Under the pieces are notes generated by a model. It was not told where the DNA came from, did not search any database, and worked only from the letters and a program-made list of their open reading frames with translations. A DNA stretch of 64,000 bases, taken from contig NZ_PPSW01000008.1 of assembly GCF_005876835.1 (NCBI RefSeq), positions 158,016 to 222,015 on the forward strand. Reading direction: 5' to 3'. Each line of letters starts with the position of its first letter. Position 1 is the first letter of the stretch. Made by a program: the position numbers and the translations under genes. Of the stretch, positions 54,659 to 63,610 are shown piece after piece. The stretch is from Pseudoalteromonas phenolica (lineage in GTDB: Bacteria > Pseudomonadota > Gammaproteobacteria > Enterobacterales > Alteromonadaceae).

Positions 54659-54967
54659 TTAGTCTTCTGGCCCTAATAACGTAAAGGTTAAATGTTTACG
54701 CATGTCTTTTAAAATCACGCCTTTTTTAAGCATTGCTGCGCTTAAGCGTTTCTGCCATTTTAATAAATCAGGTTTTGCCGCTTCTAGCGATTGCTCATCT
54801 TCAAATTGAAAGCACAGTAAAAGCGAGCCAGGAAATAAATGATATTCCACATCAAACCAACATTGCAGCATGCCAGGAATTTCTTCACGACCTTGCGCTT
54901 CGATCATATCTGCGATTTGTAAAACTAAGGCCTGTTGCTTTTGTTGTACTTTTGAAAGCTTCTTCAT
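54659..54967 (-). CDS. Hypothetical protein
   Basis: 102 residues, soluble. MKKLSKVQQKQQALVLQIAD, then EAQGREEIPGMLQCWFDVEY and LLLCFQFEDEQSLEAAKPDL, ending TLLGPED. The predicted alpha/beta fold has no recognisable catalytic motif. Probably a conserved hypothetical of Alteromonadales. Single gene. Confidence 0.7.
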   Translation of the reverse strand: MKKLSKVQQKQQALVLQIADMIEAQGREEIPGMLQCWFDVEYHLFPGSLLLCFQFEDEQSLEAAKPDLLKWQKRLSAAMLKKGVILKDMRKHLTFTLLGPED

Positions 54968-55275
54968 AAATGAACCAAAAAGACAAAGAGTTAATACTGC
55001 AGGAGTATACCTGAGCTTGAGTGGCTAAAATAGTGAGAAACAATGCGACAAGCATTACTATTTAAGCAATGTCATAACTCGAAAATATATCTCATTCCGA
55101 TTCAATCTTTTCTAGCGGTCAATAATTTATTACTGTGCTGCGCTGAGTAAAAGCTTTAAAAATTATCTTCTAATTTAAGTTTTCCTTCGTATAAGAAGTT
55201 TTCGTCTTAACCGATGAATTGATTCAGTCGGTTTTCTGGTCTGTAAGTTAGTAACAGTATTAATAGGTTAACGCT
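54968..55275 (+). other. Promoter and leader region of tcyP
   Basis: No gene. AACCGA (55209-55214) / TCGGTT (55228-55233) forms a small hairpin followed by TTCTGG, 43 nt before the tcyP ATG; it resembles a weak attenuator but the stem is only six pairs. No riboswitch recognised. Confidence 0.35.
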
Positions 55276-56685
55276 ATGTCTTTCATTGCTATGGTGAGTT
55301 TGGCTGTATTCGCAGCAATACTCTTGGCACTATTTAAAATACAACAAAAAGAGGCGCCGCTCTCTCGGTTGGTATTAATTGGTTTATCTTTAGGTAGCGT
55401 GTTTGGTCTGGCACTGCAATTCTTCTTAGGAGAAGGGCACGCTGCGATTCAAGAAACCTTAGCTTGGACCAATGTGGTCGGCAGTGGTTATGTCGGTTTG
55501 CTTAAAATGATCATCATGCCATTGGTGTTGGTGTCGATGATAGCGGCAGTTGTAAAACTCGATAAGTCAGGGGCACTTGGCAAAATCAGTGGTATCTCCA
55601 TTTCAATTCTTTTAATCACCACTATGATTGCTGCACTGATTGGTATCACCATTACGCAGCTTTTTGGTCTCACCGCAGAGGGGCTAACCGAGGGCGCTCG
55701 CGAAACCACTCGACTTGTTGACTTAGAAACGCGAATGGAAAAAGTCAGTGATTTATCTATTCCTGAAATGCTGGTGAGCTTTATTCCAACTAATATTTTC
55801 CAAGATCTCGCATGGGACCGCTCTACGTCGATTATCGCGGTGGTGATCTTTGGTATCTTAACAGGCATTGCAGCACGTAAAGTGATGCAAGAGCGTGAAG
55901 AGTTAGAAGCACCTATTCGTACTTTTGTAGAAACATTACAAGCCGTGGTCATGCGACTGGTAAAAATGGTGATTTCACTGACTCCTTATGGTGTTGCGGC
56001 TTTGATGGCGAAAGTTGTTGCGACGTCTAGCCTAGCTGACATTCTGAATTTACTTGGTTTTATCGTCGCGTCTTATGTCGCTATTTTATTAATGTTTGTC
56101 GTACATGGCTTACTGGTGGGTTTGTTTGGTGTAAATCCTAAACAGTATTTTCAAAAGATTTGGCCTGTGTTGACCTTTGCTTTCACCTCGCGAAGCAGCG
56201 CTGCAACGATACCGCTGAATGTTGAAACACAAATCAACAAATTAAATGTACCACCTGCCATTGCTAACTTATCTGCGTCATTTGGTGCAACCATTGGTCA
56301 AAATGGCTGTGCGGGTATTTACCCTGCAATGTTAGCGGTGATGGTTGCACCAACTGTAGGCGTTGACCCGATGAGCTTCTCTTTTATTGTGTCATTGGTT
56401 GCGATGATCACTATTAGCTCGTTTGGTATTGCTGGCGTTGGTGGGGGCGCGACTTTCGCAGCCTTGATTGTATTGCCAGCAATGGGGTTACCTGTGACGA
56501 TAGCGGCCTTACTTATTTCTATTGAGCCACTGATTGATATGGCGCGTACCGCGTTGAATGTATCAGGTTCAATGACAGCGGGTACCATTACTCATCGTAT
56601 TTTGGGCGATGCAGCTAATGCAGAAGTCGTATCGGATGACGTATCTTCGGCACAATCTAACGAGCAGTTTTCAAAAGCGTCCTAG
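55276..56685 (+). CDS. tcyP: L-cystine uptake symporter, TcyP/YdjN-like
   Basis: 469 residues of the dicarboxylate/amino acid:cation symporter family, the length of TcyP. Eight or so hydrophobic segments with the two re-entrant loop signatures: TFAFTSRSSAATIPLN (Ser-rich hairpin) and FGATIGQNGCAGIYPAML. The Gln-Asn-Gly-Cys version is that of the cystine branch rather than glutamate carriers. Imports L-cystine across the inner membrane. Single gene; CAGAGTTG/CAACTCTG hairpin after it at 56703-56733. Confidence 0.9.
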   Translation: MSFIAMVSLAVFAAILLALFKIQQKEAPLSRLVLIGLSLGSVFGLALQFFLGEGHAAIQETLAWTNVVGSGYVGLLKMIIMPLVLVSMIAAVVKLDKSGALGKISGISISILLITTMIAALIGITITQLFGLTAEGLTEGARETTRLVDLETRMEKVSDLSIPEMLVSFIPTNIFQDLAWDRSTSIIAVVIFGILTGIAARKVMQEREELEAPIRTFVETLQAVVMRLVKMVISLTPYGVAALMAKVVATSSLADILNLLGFIVASYVAILLMFVVHGLLVGLFGVNPKQYFQKIWPVLTFAFTSRSSAATIPLNVETQINKLNVPPAIANLSASFGATIGQNGCAGIYPAMLAVMVAPTVGVDPMSFSFIVSLVAMITISSFGIAGVGGGATFAALIVLPAMGLPVTIAALLISIEPLIDMARTALNVSGSMTAGTITHRILGDAANAEVVSDDVSSAQSNEQFSKAS

Positions 56686-57076
56686 TCTCACTCACGAGTG
56701 CTCAGAGTTGGGAGTGCGATGCTTTCAACTCTGATTGCTCAACACCTACATGTTCTGAAAAGCATTTATTACTTTTTAGCTGTGTTTACTTTTGAAAGAA
56801 ATGAAGCGAACACAATGCCACAAGACACTGAAATTGCAGTAGAGAGTGAGTATGGATGTTCAGTAAAAGCTGAAATCAAAAAGTAGAATAAATTGAAAGC
56901 TGTCAATCCTATCAGAAGTTTTACGTAGATATTTGAAGACATTGATTTTGCTTTTTTAGAACAGGTTCATTCTTTTGTACCTAAAAAGATTGTTTAATAC
57001 AAGCCATCCATAGTAAAACTTAGCACTATGAATGGCTTAATAATGAGGTCTGTTAACCTGAACTTTGGTTATTTAG
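56686..57076. other. Intergenic region with hairpins
   Basis: Contains the CAGAGTTG / CAACTCTG hairpin (56703-56733) and AAGCCATCCATAGT / ACTATGAATGGCTT (57001-57014 and 57025-57038, one mismatch), which probably ends chitinase transcription. A 62-codon frame from 56698 has no ribosome site; its last 23 codons from ATG 56815 look faintly coding but are unsupported. Confidence 0.5.
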
Positions 57077-58768
57077 TTATAACTGGCAAGCGTTATTCGC
57101 TAACTTCCAAACTCCCCATTCACCGGTCGTGCCTGGCTCTTCCCCTTTAGTCCACCAACCCGCTTTATAAATATCGCCTTTGTGGCTGACAAGTTGGTTT
57201 GCTAAGTACACGGTATTACGATCCCATGGCTGTGCACATGAAGCATCAGACACGGTAATTGTGCGAACGACTGTCGTAGTTTGCTGTGCACTATCAGACA
57301 CGCTATAAGTCAGTTGATATTGCCCAGCTGTATTTGTATCAACGCTGCCTGTAACCGTGATGTTTGCTGTCAAATCACCATCTTCTTCATCAACTGCCTT
57401 GACACCTACGAGGGCGTCAAAGCTTGAGCCCACCGCCAGCTGTACATCGCTCAAACCACTAAACACAGGCTTATTGCTGTACACTTCAACGGTTCTGGTC
57501 GCTTTGGTTTCGTTGCCAGCAGAGTCACTGACGCTATATACCAATACGTATTGGCCTGTTGTTGAAGTATCGACATTGCCCGAAACCAGAATATTACTGG
57601 TTAAGTTGCCATCTTCTTTGTCGGTTGCACTAATACCAGCCAGTACATCAAAGGTGGCGCCTTGACGAACACGTGTGTCGACCACACCAGAAAAAACTGG
57701 GGCGCTTTTTGGGGGCTCGATCACTTGACCGTGAATAAATGGGCCATAGCTTTTAATAAAGCTTTGGTTATAAGCTGTGCCTGCCGCATTTGTACCCATA
57801 TCCCAATTGACTGACCATGTCATCACTCCTTTAAGTGGTTGACCTTGTTGTTTTAACTGATTAAATGCGTTGTACAGGTTATTTGGGTCTTGAATATAGC
57901 CAGATGCCGCAGCATCGTTATTGGTTGGAATACCAAACACGAGTTTGTCGTGTGGAATTTTATGGAAACCACGAGTCCCGTTGGCAAGCGAGTCAGACAT
58001 ATAGTAAATAAACTCTTGTTTAAGTGACTCGTTGGTTTGTGCTATCCAACCCACACCATCAACATACACACCGTCACCACCTTGGTTGTAAAACTGCGGA
58101 TTGATCCAATCGTAATAACCATTGAGCGCGGTGATGTAAGGAATATACTTACCTGCCTGCGTTAAGTAGGGGAATTCTGGCGCCATGGTCACCAAAAAGT
58201 TTTTGCCTTGTGCTGCATAATGATCTTTCACAAGGCGAAGAGCAGCAGGGATCACGGTTTGGTTATCGTCAGCAGTAACAGCTGTTTGTTCAAGGTCGAT
58301 GTCTAAACCATCAAAACCAAACTTATCAGTCAAGCGGATGATCTCATCAGCGAATGCTTGTTCGTCACCGGTTTTTAGGCCAATTAATGCATCAGCGCCA
58401 CCTAGCGCAAGTAACACACTACGGCCTTGGCTATTCAGTTTCGCAATTTGAGCAATAAAGTCTTGCTCTGATAGCCCAATTTTTGGGTCGAGTTTAAAAG
58501 TCGGAATACGTCCTTCTGCAAGGTCATACACCTTCATAAATGAGACGTTCACGACGTTATACTGGCTGTTAACTTGCTCAAGCGTCACACAAGGCGCATT
58601 ACCACCTTTGTATCCCGCGCCATCACACCAGTTATGCCAATAACCGACAACGACACCACTTGGTTGGTTAACCATTAGGTCACCACTGCTCGCTAATACA
58701 CTGCCTGAAGCAAGTGATGAAAGGCCCATTGCAACTGCTGCAACTAGGGTATTTGATGTTTTCAACAT
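57077..58768 (-). CDS. Secreted chitinase, GH18 with Ig-like and chitin-binding domains
   Basis: 563 residues from ATG 58768, which has AAGGAAT upstream; a start 12 codons earlier lacks a site. Signal peptide to about residue 26 (VLAS). GH18 catalytic domain (about 38-330) with GYWHNW, LALGGAD and the active-site DGLDIDLE at 153-160 (Glu160 acid/base). Two DUF5011-like immunoglobulin-type repeats follow (PVFSGVVDTRVRQGATFDVL; PVFSGLSDVQLAVGSSFDAL), then a C-terminal CBM5/12 chitin-binding module (WDRNTVYLANQLVSHKGDIY). Hydrolyses chitin outside the cell. The catalytic domain resembles ChiD/Streptomyces-type single-domain chitinases. Confidence 0.95.
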   Translation of the reverse strand: MLKTSNTLVAAVAMGLSSLASGSVLASSGDLMVNQPSGVVVGYWHNWCDGAGYKGGNAPCVTLEQVNSQYNVVNVSFMKVYDLAEGRIPTFKLDPKIGLSEQDFIAQIAKLNSQGRSVLLALGGADALIGLKTGDEQAFADEIIRLTDKFGFDGLDIDLEQTAVTADDNQTVIPAALRLVKDHYAAQGKNFLVTMAPEFPYLTQAGKYIPYITALNGYYDWINPQFYNQGGDGVYVDGVGWIAQTNESLKQEFIYYMSDSLANGTRGFHKIPHDKLVFGIPTNNDAAASGYIQDPNNLYNAFNQLKQQGQPLKGVMTWSVNWDMGTNAAGTAYNQSFIKSYGPFIHGQVIEPPKSAPVFSGVVDTRVRQGATFDVLAGISATDKEDGNLTSNILVSGNVDTSTTGQYVLVYSVSDSAGNETKATRTVEVYSNKPVFSGLSDVQLAVGSSFDALVGVKAVDEEDGDLTANITVTGSVDTNTAGQYQLTYSVSDSAQQTTTVVRTITVSDASCAQPWDRNTVYLANQLVSHKGDIYKAGWWTKGEEPGTTGEWGVWKLANNACQL

Positions 58769-59029
58769 GTTATTAATTCCTTTTGTTGTTTTAATGCCAT
58801 GCAATAATTTGCAGGCGAGTTAGCAACCTAAACTCGGAGTAAAACGACAATTCAGACTTTAGGCTCGGTAAAGACAAGGTAGAGTACGACCATCGATCCT
58901 TGATGTACCTTGTGTAAAATAATTGTAAATAAACTACCGTCATCTACATGTGTTTGGAAAATGAATTTTTCTAATAAAGGTACTTTTTAATGTCAGAAGG
59001 GGGAGTTAGGAAGGCGCGGGATAAATACA
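58769..59029. other. Chitinase promoter region
   Basis: AT-rich with no gene. It must hold the chitinase promoter on the minus strand; no clear operator was recognised. Confidence 0.4.
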
Positions 59030-59060
59030 AGAATCGTGCTACTGCACGATTCTAAATTTT
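59030..59060. terminator. Bidirectional terminator downstream of the GG-leader peptide
   Basis: AGAATCGTGC (59030-59039), loop TACT, GCACGATTCT (59044-59053), then AAATTTT on the plus strand and TGTATTTAT on the minus strand. It lies about 60 nt after the minus-strand peptide stop. Confidence 0.85.
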
Positions 59061-59113
59061 CATTAATTTAAATTTAATCATCTAATTAATATTAGATATT
59101 GAGTTGCTATGCC

Positions 59114-59293
59114 TTAATCTTTCCAGCATTGCGTGATTTGCGCACTTTGACAAAGCGCAGGGTGAGTCGGGCACATTTGCCAAGAATATGGATCTGGCGT
59201 GAAGTAACCCGCAGCAATTTTTGCTGTTTGGTCATTACTCAAAGATTTTTGTGAAAGTTGTTTAAGTGACTGCTTTTTGATTTGTAGTTTCAT
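59114..59293 (-). CDS. GG-leader small peptide with three cysteines
   Basis: 59 residues, ATG 59293 with AAGGAAA 5-9 nt upstream. Leader MKLQIKKQSLKQLSQKSL is like those at 63304 and 33597 (M-K-L-x-hydrophobic-x-K-K, then L-K-x-L-S). It ends at AAG (27-29), followed by a core YFTPDPYSWQM with Cys41, Cys48 and Cys56. A terminator lies downstream. Probably a precursor of a modified or exported peptide (double-glycine-like leader); no modification enzyme or transporter is near, so this is inference. Confidence 0.72.
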   Translation of the reverse strand: MKLQIKKQSLKQLSQKSLSNDQTAKIAAGYFTPDPYSWQMCPTHPALCQSAQITQCWKD

Positions 59294-59320
59294 AATGTTT
59301 CCTTGTAAATAAAACGTTAA

Positions 59321-59470
59321 AAAATTATCGGTAAAAAGCGCACTTTGGCAAATGAAAAAAATGCAACTGGATGGCTTTTAAAAGAAGTGAAGCAAGATTT
59401 AAAAGGTGAGAAGAGCAGTCTTAAGAAACAAGTGCTGATGTTTTTAAATACTTTTGAACGAAAGCGATAA
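59321..59470 (+). other. Coding-like stretch without start codon
   Basis: Frame from 59321 to TAA 59470 reads TLANEKNATGWLLKEVKQDL and KGEKSSLKKQVLMFLNTFER, amphipathic and Lys-rich, with no ATG, GTG or TTG at its beginning. Could be a decayed gene end or chance. The rest of 59294-59608 shows nothing else but the terminator at 59545. Confidence 0.3.
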
Positions 59471-59544
59471 ATTTGACTATTGGTTAATAGTCGTTGAGTT
59501 ACGAAACTATATTAGCAGCTTTTTAGAATTGAGAATTCATTGAC

Positions 59545-59587
59545 TCTAAATAAAAAAGGCGTATTTGAGTTATATTCATATACGCCT
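59545..59587 (-). terminator. Intrinsic terminator of the VC0807-family gene
   Basis: Minus strand: AGGCGTAT / ATACGCCT (59587-59580 and 59564-59557) then TTTTTTATTTAG. It lies 22 nt after the stop codon. Confidence 0.9.
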
Positions 59588-59608
59588 GTTCTAATTTTTA
59601 AAATTGTT

Positions 59609-60304
59609 TTAGTTCTCAGGGAACATTTCTTCTAGAGATAACCCAGATAATTTTTTTATTGAGTTTAGTAAATAATAGAGCGCCACAAAAAATAAAATCA
59701 TGCTTGGTATGGCTATCACCGGGTAGCTGAGTGCAGTCATTCGGCCAAGTTCATTGTTGAATGCTTCTGTACCTGTTGGACTCACGACAATCATTTTCGC
59801 TAAGATGTAATTCATCGCAGAAGAAAACAAAAAAGAACCGCCTAGGATATTCGATGCTGTGGCTTGTATCTTAGGTAGTTTTTCTAAGTTACCTTTTTCT
59901 GCGAGTGCTTTTTCTATGCGCGCCACGTCTAACGTATTTTGATTAAACAACATTGTTTTTAAAAGCGGGTACTTAGTGTGTTGACTGACAAAAATCGCGA
60001 TTGCGATTAAACCCGGTACTAGTGCTTCTTTAATGGCAATATATTTCACGTCGAGCTCTAGTAAGCTTATCCCACCAGTCAATAAGACAGAAACAATACC
60101 TAAGATAGAAATAAAACTAAATTTACCGACTTTCTTTAATTCCCAAAGACCAAACCCTAGAGGAAAGGCAAGCGCTACCGCAACACCTAGGCTTGGGCCG
60201 AGGTGTTCTTCACCTGAAAAGCGAGTCAGGATAATAACGGGCACTATGATATTGAATAAGAGCTGGCTGAAAAATCCACTCGGTTTGTTTTCTTGCTGCG
60301 TCAC
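59609..60304 (-). CDS. VC0807 family inner-membrane protein
   Basis: 231 residues with about six hydrophobic segments. FFSQLLFNIIVPVIILTRFS at the start, PSLGVAVALAFPLGFGLWEL, KFSFISILGIVSVLLTGGIS and LGGSFLFSSAMNYILAKMIV match the VC0807-type membrane protein pattern. Function unknown. Single gene with a strong terminator; the upstream gap to 60467 is the shared divergent promoter region. Confidence 0.85.
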   Translation of the reverse strand: MTQQENKPSGFFSQLLFNIIVPVIILTRFSGEEHLGPSLGVAVALAFPLGFGLWELKKVGKFSFISILGIVSVLLTGGISLLELDVKYIAIKEALVPGLIAIAIFVSQHTKYPLLKTMLFNQNTLDVARIEKALAEKGNLEKLPKIQATASNILGGSFLFSSAMNYILAKMIVVSPTGTEAFNNELGRMTALSYPVIAIPSMILFFVALYYLLNSIKKLSGLSLEEMFPEN

Positions 60305-60466
60305 AGAAACCTCATATTAGTAACTAAAGCACTGCAGCAGTGTACTTTAAAGTCATCGACTACACCAAGCAGATAAAACGCGTTTTTCTGTGTTTCATCT
60401 CGAAACATTTCGTTACGTGAATTACTCATAGTGACTCATTACTTGACCCTCTTATGAGGTAAACTT

Positions 60467-61660
60467 ATGAAAACTACCAAGGATGAAAATATGATTAAAC
60501 ACACTAGATATCACTATATTGATAACCTTCGCACCATTGCATTATTACTCGGCATAGTGTTTCATGCGGCGCTTGCCTACGGCGCATCGTTTCAAAATAT
60601 CTGGCTTACGTCGGATGTGACTAACCATATAGTTTTCGATTTTATCGCGAAGTGGACGCATTTATTCAGAATGCCCTTATTCTTTGTTATTGCGGGTTTT
60701 TGTGGGGCTTTATTGGTCAATTTAAGAGGTGAAAATAACTATCTATTTAATCGTTTTAAACGGGTATTTCTACCTTTTCTAGTATTTCTGCCCATAATTT
60801 TAGCTTCAACCCTCGCAATCTCATTTTGGGCTGCGTCTTTTGTACAATACCGCCCGCCCATTTTTTATTTATTTGAATTAGTAGAAACGCCGACCATTAG
60901 CACCATGCATTTATGGTTCTTATTTAATTTGTTTCAGTTCTGTCTTGTGTTTTGGCTATTATCTAAATGGCAAATTGGTTTTCAAGCCATCATGGATTTT
61001 ATAAGTCGACCTATTTTTCTTATTGCGGTGTTACCTCTTGTTGTTGGGGTTTCTATGTCGCAGCAGATGATACCATTTCCTCCACCAGATAAACTCTTCC
61101 CTCAGTTATGGTCATATGGCTTTTATGGGGTGTTGTTTTTGGTTGGCGCAAGCCTTTTTCATCACCATAGTGTGATCCAAAGTTATGAAAAACAGTTCAC
61201 TTGGCTGTTACTTATTGCCATTGTGAGTAGTTACTTTTATTTTGCCCATTTACCAGCTCCGTTGGCTAGAGAAGAGGTGGTGACGGCTTTAAACAATGGC
61301 GGGGTAGTTCATGTTGAAGTTGATGCTTTTTTAGTTGTGATGCAAACCATCGCCATTCTTAGTTGGACTGCTGTTTCCTATCTATCAGGTTATAAATGGT
61401 TGAATAGGCCCAACAATTTAAGCCGTTACCTTTCAGATGCTTCTTACTGGGTTTACCTTATCCATCTTCCTATCTTGATGGTGATCCAATATGGTTTAAT
61501 CAACACTTCATTCAATGTGTTTATAAAATTCAACGTATCGATATTAGTGACTTTCGCTTTATCTATTTTAAGTTATCACTTTTTTGTAAGAAGTACGTTT
61601 GTAGGTAACTTTTTAAATGGTAAGAAGCATAGCGTTAAAGGGGTTAATAAACTGGCTTAA
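60467..61660 (+). CDS. Acyltransferase 3 family membrane protein, OpgC-like
   Basis: 397 residues from ATG 60467 (GAGGT 7 nt upstream); ATG 60491 (AAGGA 7 nt upstream) is equally possible and gives 389. The family start RYHYIDNLRTIALLLGIVFH with conserved His, then FRMPLFFVIAGFCGALL and the RFKRVFLPFLVF segment, followed by about ten membrane helices, mark acyltransferase 3. It resembles OpgC and related sugar acyltransferases that modify cell-surface glycans. Its 3' end overlaps the convergent gene by 17 nt. Confidence 0.9.
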   Translation: MKTTKDENMIKHTRYHYIDNLRTIALLLGIVFHAALAYGASFQNIWLTSDVTNHIVFDFIAKWTHLFRMPLFFVIAGFCGALLVNLRGENNYLFNRFKRVFLPFLVFLPIILASTLAISFWAASFVQYRPPIFYLFELVETPTISTMHLWFLFNLFQFCLVFWLLSKWQIGFQAIMDFISRPIFLIAVLPLVVGVSMSQQMIPFPPPDKLFPQLWSYGFYGVLFLVGASLFHHHSVIQSYEKQFTWLLLIAIVSSYFYFAHLPAPLAREEVVTALNNGGVVHVEVDAFLVVMQTIAILSWTAVSYLSGYKWLNRPNNLSRYLSDASYWVYLIHLPILMVIQYGLINTSFNVFIKFNVSILVTFALSILSYHFFVRSTFVGNFLNGKKHSVKGVNKLA

Positions 61661-62360
61661 ATGCACCTGCTTTATAAGCTTTATCAACGATTCTGATTAA
61701 TTCTGCATTAGATATATTAAGTTTATGTTTTTTACTGAAGCCAAAGGAGGTTTTTTGGGCTCTTGTTTTGTCTAATGAGATAGGTGAAATCCATAGGGCT
61801 GAAAGGTCTTGTTCCTTAGATAGAGAAGCAAATTTTTCAGGGCTTACCATAAGAATGTCGATGCGGTCTTTGAGCAATAATGAAAATCCCACTCTGGCGC
61901 TTTGAATTGAGATCTTGTCTAGAGATGTGTCTTTATCGAAACGAGGGAAGTAACTTTCACCTCGCGCTACGCCAATAATCTTGCCGTAAAGGTCTTCATA
62001 TTTTGTAATTGTGATTTTTTTGCTTGAGATAACTTTCAATTGATCTGCTGTTTTGAAAGGCGCGAAAAACGCAAACTGCTTTCTAGGTGTTGTTGGACTT
62101 AAACCTGCAACGACATCTACTTCTCCACTTTCTAAGAAAGCCACACAGCGGGCAAAGTTAGGTGACTTAACAAATGTAATCTCTTTATTTAGCACAGTGG
62201 CAAGTACCCTCAGAGCATCAATGTGCATACCAGAAGGCGAAGGCTCGAGTATCTGATAAGGAGGGTGGTCGTCAATACACGCTTTTATTGGTTGTGTCTG
62301 CGCTTGGGTAAAATGTGTAGTTATTAGTAAAAGTATCAAACATGCTTTCACTAAGTGCAT
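61644..62360 (-). CDS. Periplasmic solute-binding protein, family 3-like
   Basis: 238 residues with signal peptide (cut after TQAQ, about 20). The SBP_bac_3 pattern is present: IKACIDDHPPYQILEPSPSG near the start, ALRVLATVLNKEITFVKSPN, ESGEVDVVAGLSPTTPRKQF and GKIIGVARGESYFPRFD. Resembles amino-acid-binding proteins or the sensor part of signalling proteins; no transporter genes are adjacent, so it may act alone. Convergent overlap with the acyltransferase. Confidence 0.88.
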   Translation of the reverse strand: MHLVKACLILLLITTHFTQAQTQPIKACIDDHPPYQILEPSPSGMHIDALRVLATVLNKEITFVKSPNFARCVAFLESGEVDVVAGLSPTTPRKQFAFFAPFKTADQLKVISSKKITITKYEDLYGKIIGVARGESYFPRFDKDTSLDKISIQSARVGFSLLLKDRIDILMVSPEKFASLSKEQDLSALWISPISLDKTRAQKTSFGFSKKHKLNISNAELIRIVDKAYKAGAFKPVY

Positions 62361-62506
62361 CTGCTTTGGCCTTTAATAATAACAATAAGTAAATTTTAAA
62401 GCATGCCTGTACATAATTTAACAGTTTATCTGTAAGTCATCTGACATACTTTAGATGGACTATTTTTAGTTTAACTCAATTATCAATTTTAAGGAAAGAA
62501 TGAAAG

Positions 62507-62779
62507 ATGAGCCGTTTGACGACACTTGTTATCTTATTTATGTTAACCCTCAGCGGATGCAGTGTAGATCCTGAAGTAAATTGCTTTTTAATCACAGGTT
62601 CACAGCATTGTGCTGAAAGTAACAAAGCGTTGAATAAACAGAATAAAGCACTCAAACAACGTTGTTTAAAAGCGCAATTTGACCACAAATTAGCAATTGA
62701 AGAGCAAGATAAAAGTGCAATTAAAGCGCATCAAAAATCTGTTGATAAGTATTGCTTTGATATGAAGGAAAAAGAGTAA
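62507..62779 (+). CDS. Small hypothetical lipoprotein
   Basis: 90 residues with lipobox LTLSGC (Cys18). The mature part is highly charged and helical (NKALNKQNKALKQRCLKAQF, EEQDKSAIKAHQKSVDKYCF) with four more Cys, so disulfides are possible. AAAGATG before the ATG follows AAGGAAAG. No family recognised. GAGTAAGC/GCTTACTC hairpin right at its stop (62774-62796). Confidence 0.75.
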   Translation: MSRLTTLVILFMLTLSGCSVDPEVNCFLITGSQHCAESNKALNKQNKALKQRCLKAQFDHKLAIEEQDKSAIKAHQKSVDKYCFDMKEKE

Positions 62780-62812
62780 GCGTTTAATGCTTACTCGATA
62801 AAAGTATGAGAA

Positions 62813-63061
62813 CTACCTTTGACCTATAGTTAAACTTCCAACGCCTAAAAACTCTTCGCAAGTACTTAAGCTAATTTCTGCTTGAAATCGATCACTATAG
62901 ATATCTCTATAAATAAGTCGATGTGTGTTTGCGTCATGGCAAAGTACCTCATAAAAAGTTTCTTTGGCTAATTTTGGTGAGCCAAGCTCAACACTTTCGC
63001 CTGCTGATGTTGCTGAAATAAAGAATGTAGCTGATGCGATCATCAATGTTTTAAATGTCAT
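62813..63061 (-). CDS. Small secreted hypothetical protein
   Basis: 82 residues with a signal peptide cut at about residue 20 (SATSA). Mature part ESVELGSPKLAKETFYEVLC, then a basic middle and a second Cys in STCEEF; the two Cys may form a disulfide. AAAGGAT lies 8 nt upstream. No family recognised. Confidence 0.65.
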   Translation of the reverse strand: MTFKTLMIASATFFISATSAGESVELGSPKLAKETFYEVLCHDANTHRLIYRDIYSDRFQAEISLSTCEEFLGVGSLTIGQR

Positions 63062-63262
63062 TTTAATATCCTTTTATTAAAAAATAACCGGACCTTTTTT
63101 AGGGTCGGTGAGATAATTTATCGTTTCAAATAAAAAATTCAAGTCTATTTACTGAGCTAAAATGATTTTCAGGTTTTTATAGCTGGAAAGTTGTTTGTAT
63201 TTTGTAAATTAAGTAAGTAGATGTTGCATTTGATTGACTCTCTTAAATCATTCCCATAACTT

Positions 63263-63291
63263 GTTATTACCCAACACGGGTAATTACTTTT
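63263..63291 (+). promoter_or_regulatory. Attenuator-like hairpin before the 63304 peptide
   Basis: ATTACCC (63266-63272), loop AACAC, GGGTAAT (63278-63284), then TACTTTTT and immediately the ribosome site TTAAGGA. The shape is that of an intrinsic terminator placed in the leader, just before the peptide gene. Confidence 0.5.
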
Positions 63292-63303
63292 TAAGGAAAA
63301 AAC

Positions 63304-63486
63304 ATGAAATTAAAATTACAAAAGAAACCACTTAAATCATTATCAAAAGATTCAGCTTTACACTTGCAAGCAACTCCTCAAGTTGTCGGTGGTGTGAAGA
63401 TCACTGAGTGGTGTAGTCGTGATAAAAAATGTCTTGTAACAGAAACCTGCTACGTGACTGACCAAAAAGACTGTACGCTGATGTAA
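63304..63486 (+). CDS. GG-leader small peptide with four cysteines
   Basis: 60 residues, AAGGAAAAAAC before ATG 63304. Leader MKLKLQKKPLKSLSKDSALH resembles those at 59293 and 33597; it ends in VVGG (Gly29-Gly30). The core VKITEWCSRDKKCLVTETCY holds Cys37, 43, 49 and 57 at regular spacings of six, six and eight. The design fits a leader-core precursor of a ribosomally made, modified or disulfide-bonded peptide, exported after the double glycine. No processing genes nearby. Terminator at 63534. Confidence 0.78.
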   Translation: MKLKLQKKPLKSLSKDSALHLQATPQVVGGVKITEWCSRDKKCLVTETCYVTDQKDCTLM

Positions 63487-63533
63487 ACGGTATTTGATTA
63501 AGATAGTTACTAGAAAACCGATTCCATTCAAAC

Positions 63534-63562
63534 AGAGCCTGTAGTTATCAGGCTCTTATTCA
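63534..63562 (+). terminator. Intrinsic terminator after the 63304 peptide
   Basis: AGAGCCTG (63534-63541), loop of 7, CAGGCTCT (63549-63556), then TATTCAT. Stem good, T run poor. Confidence 0.7.
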
Positions 63563-63610
63563 TACTCAAAACACCTGCTAATTTATACTTCTTCAAACAC
63601 CTGTTATCCT

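Noticed and set aside
56698..56886. 62-codon gene after tcyP
   Set aside because: No ribosome site; the frame overlaps a hairpin; composition ambiguous.
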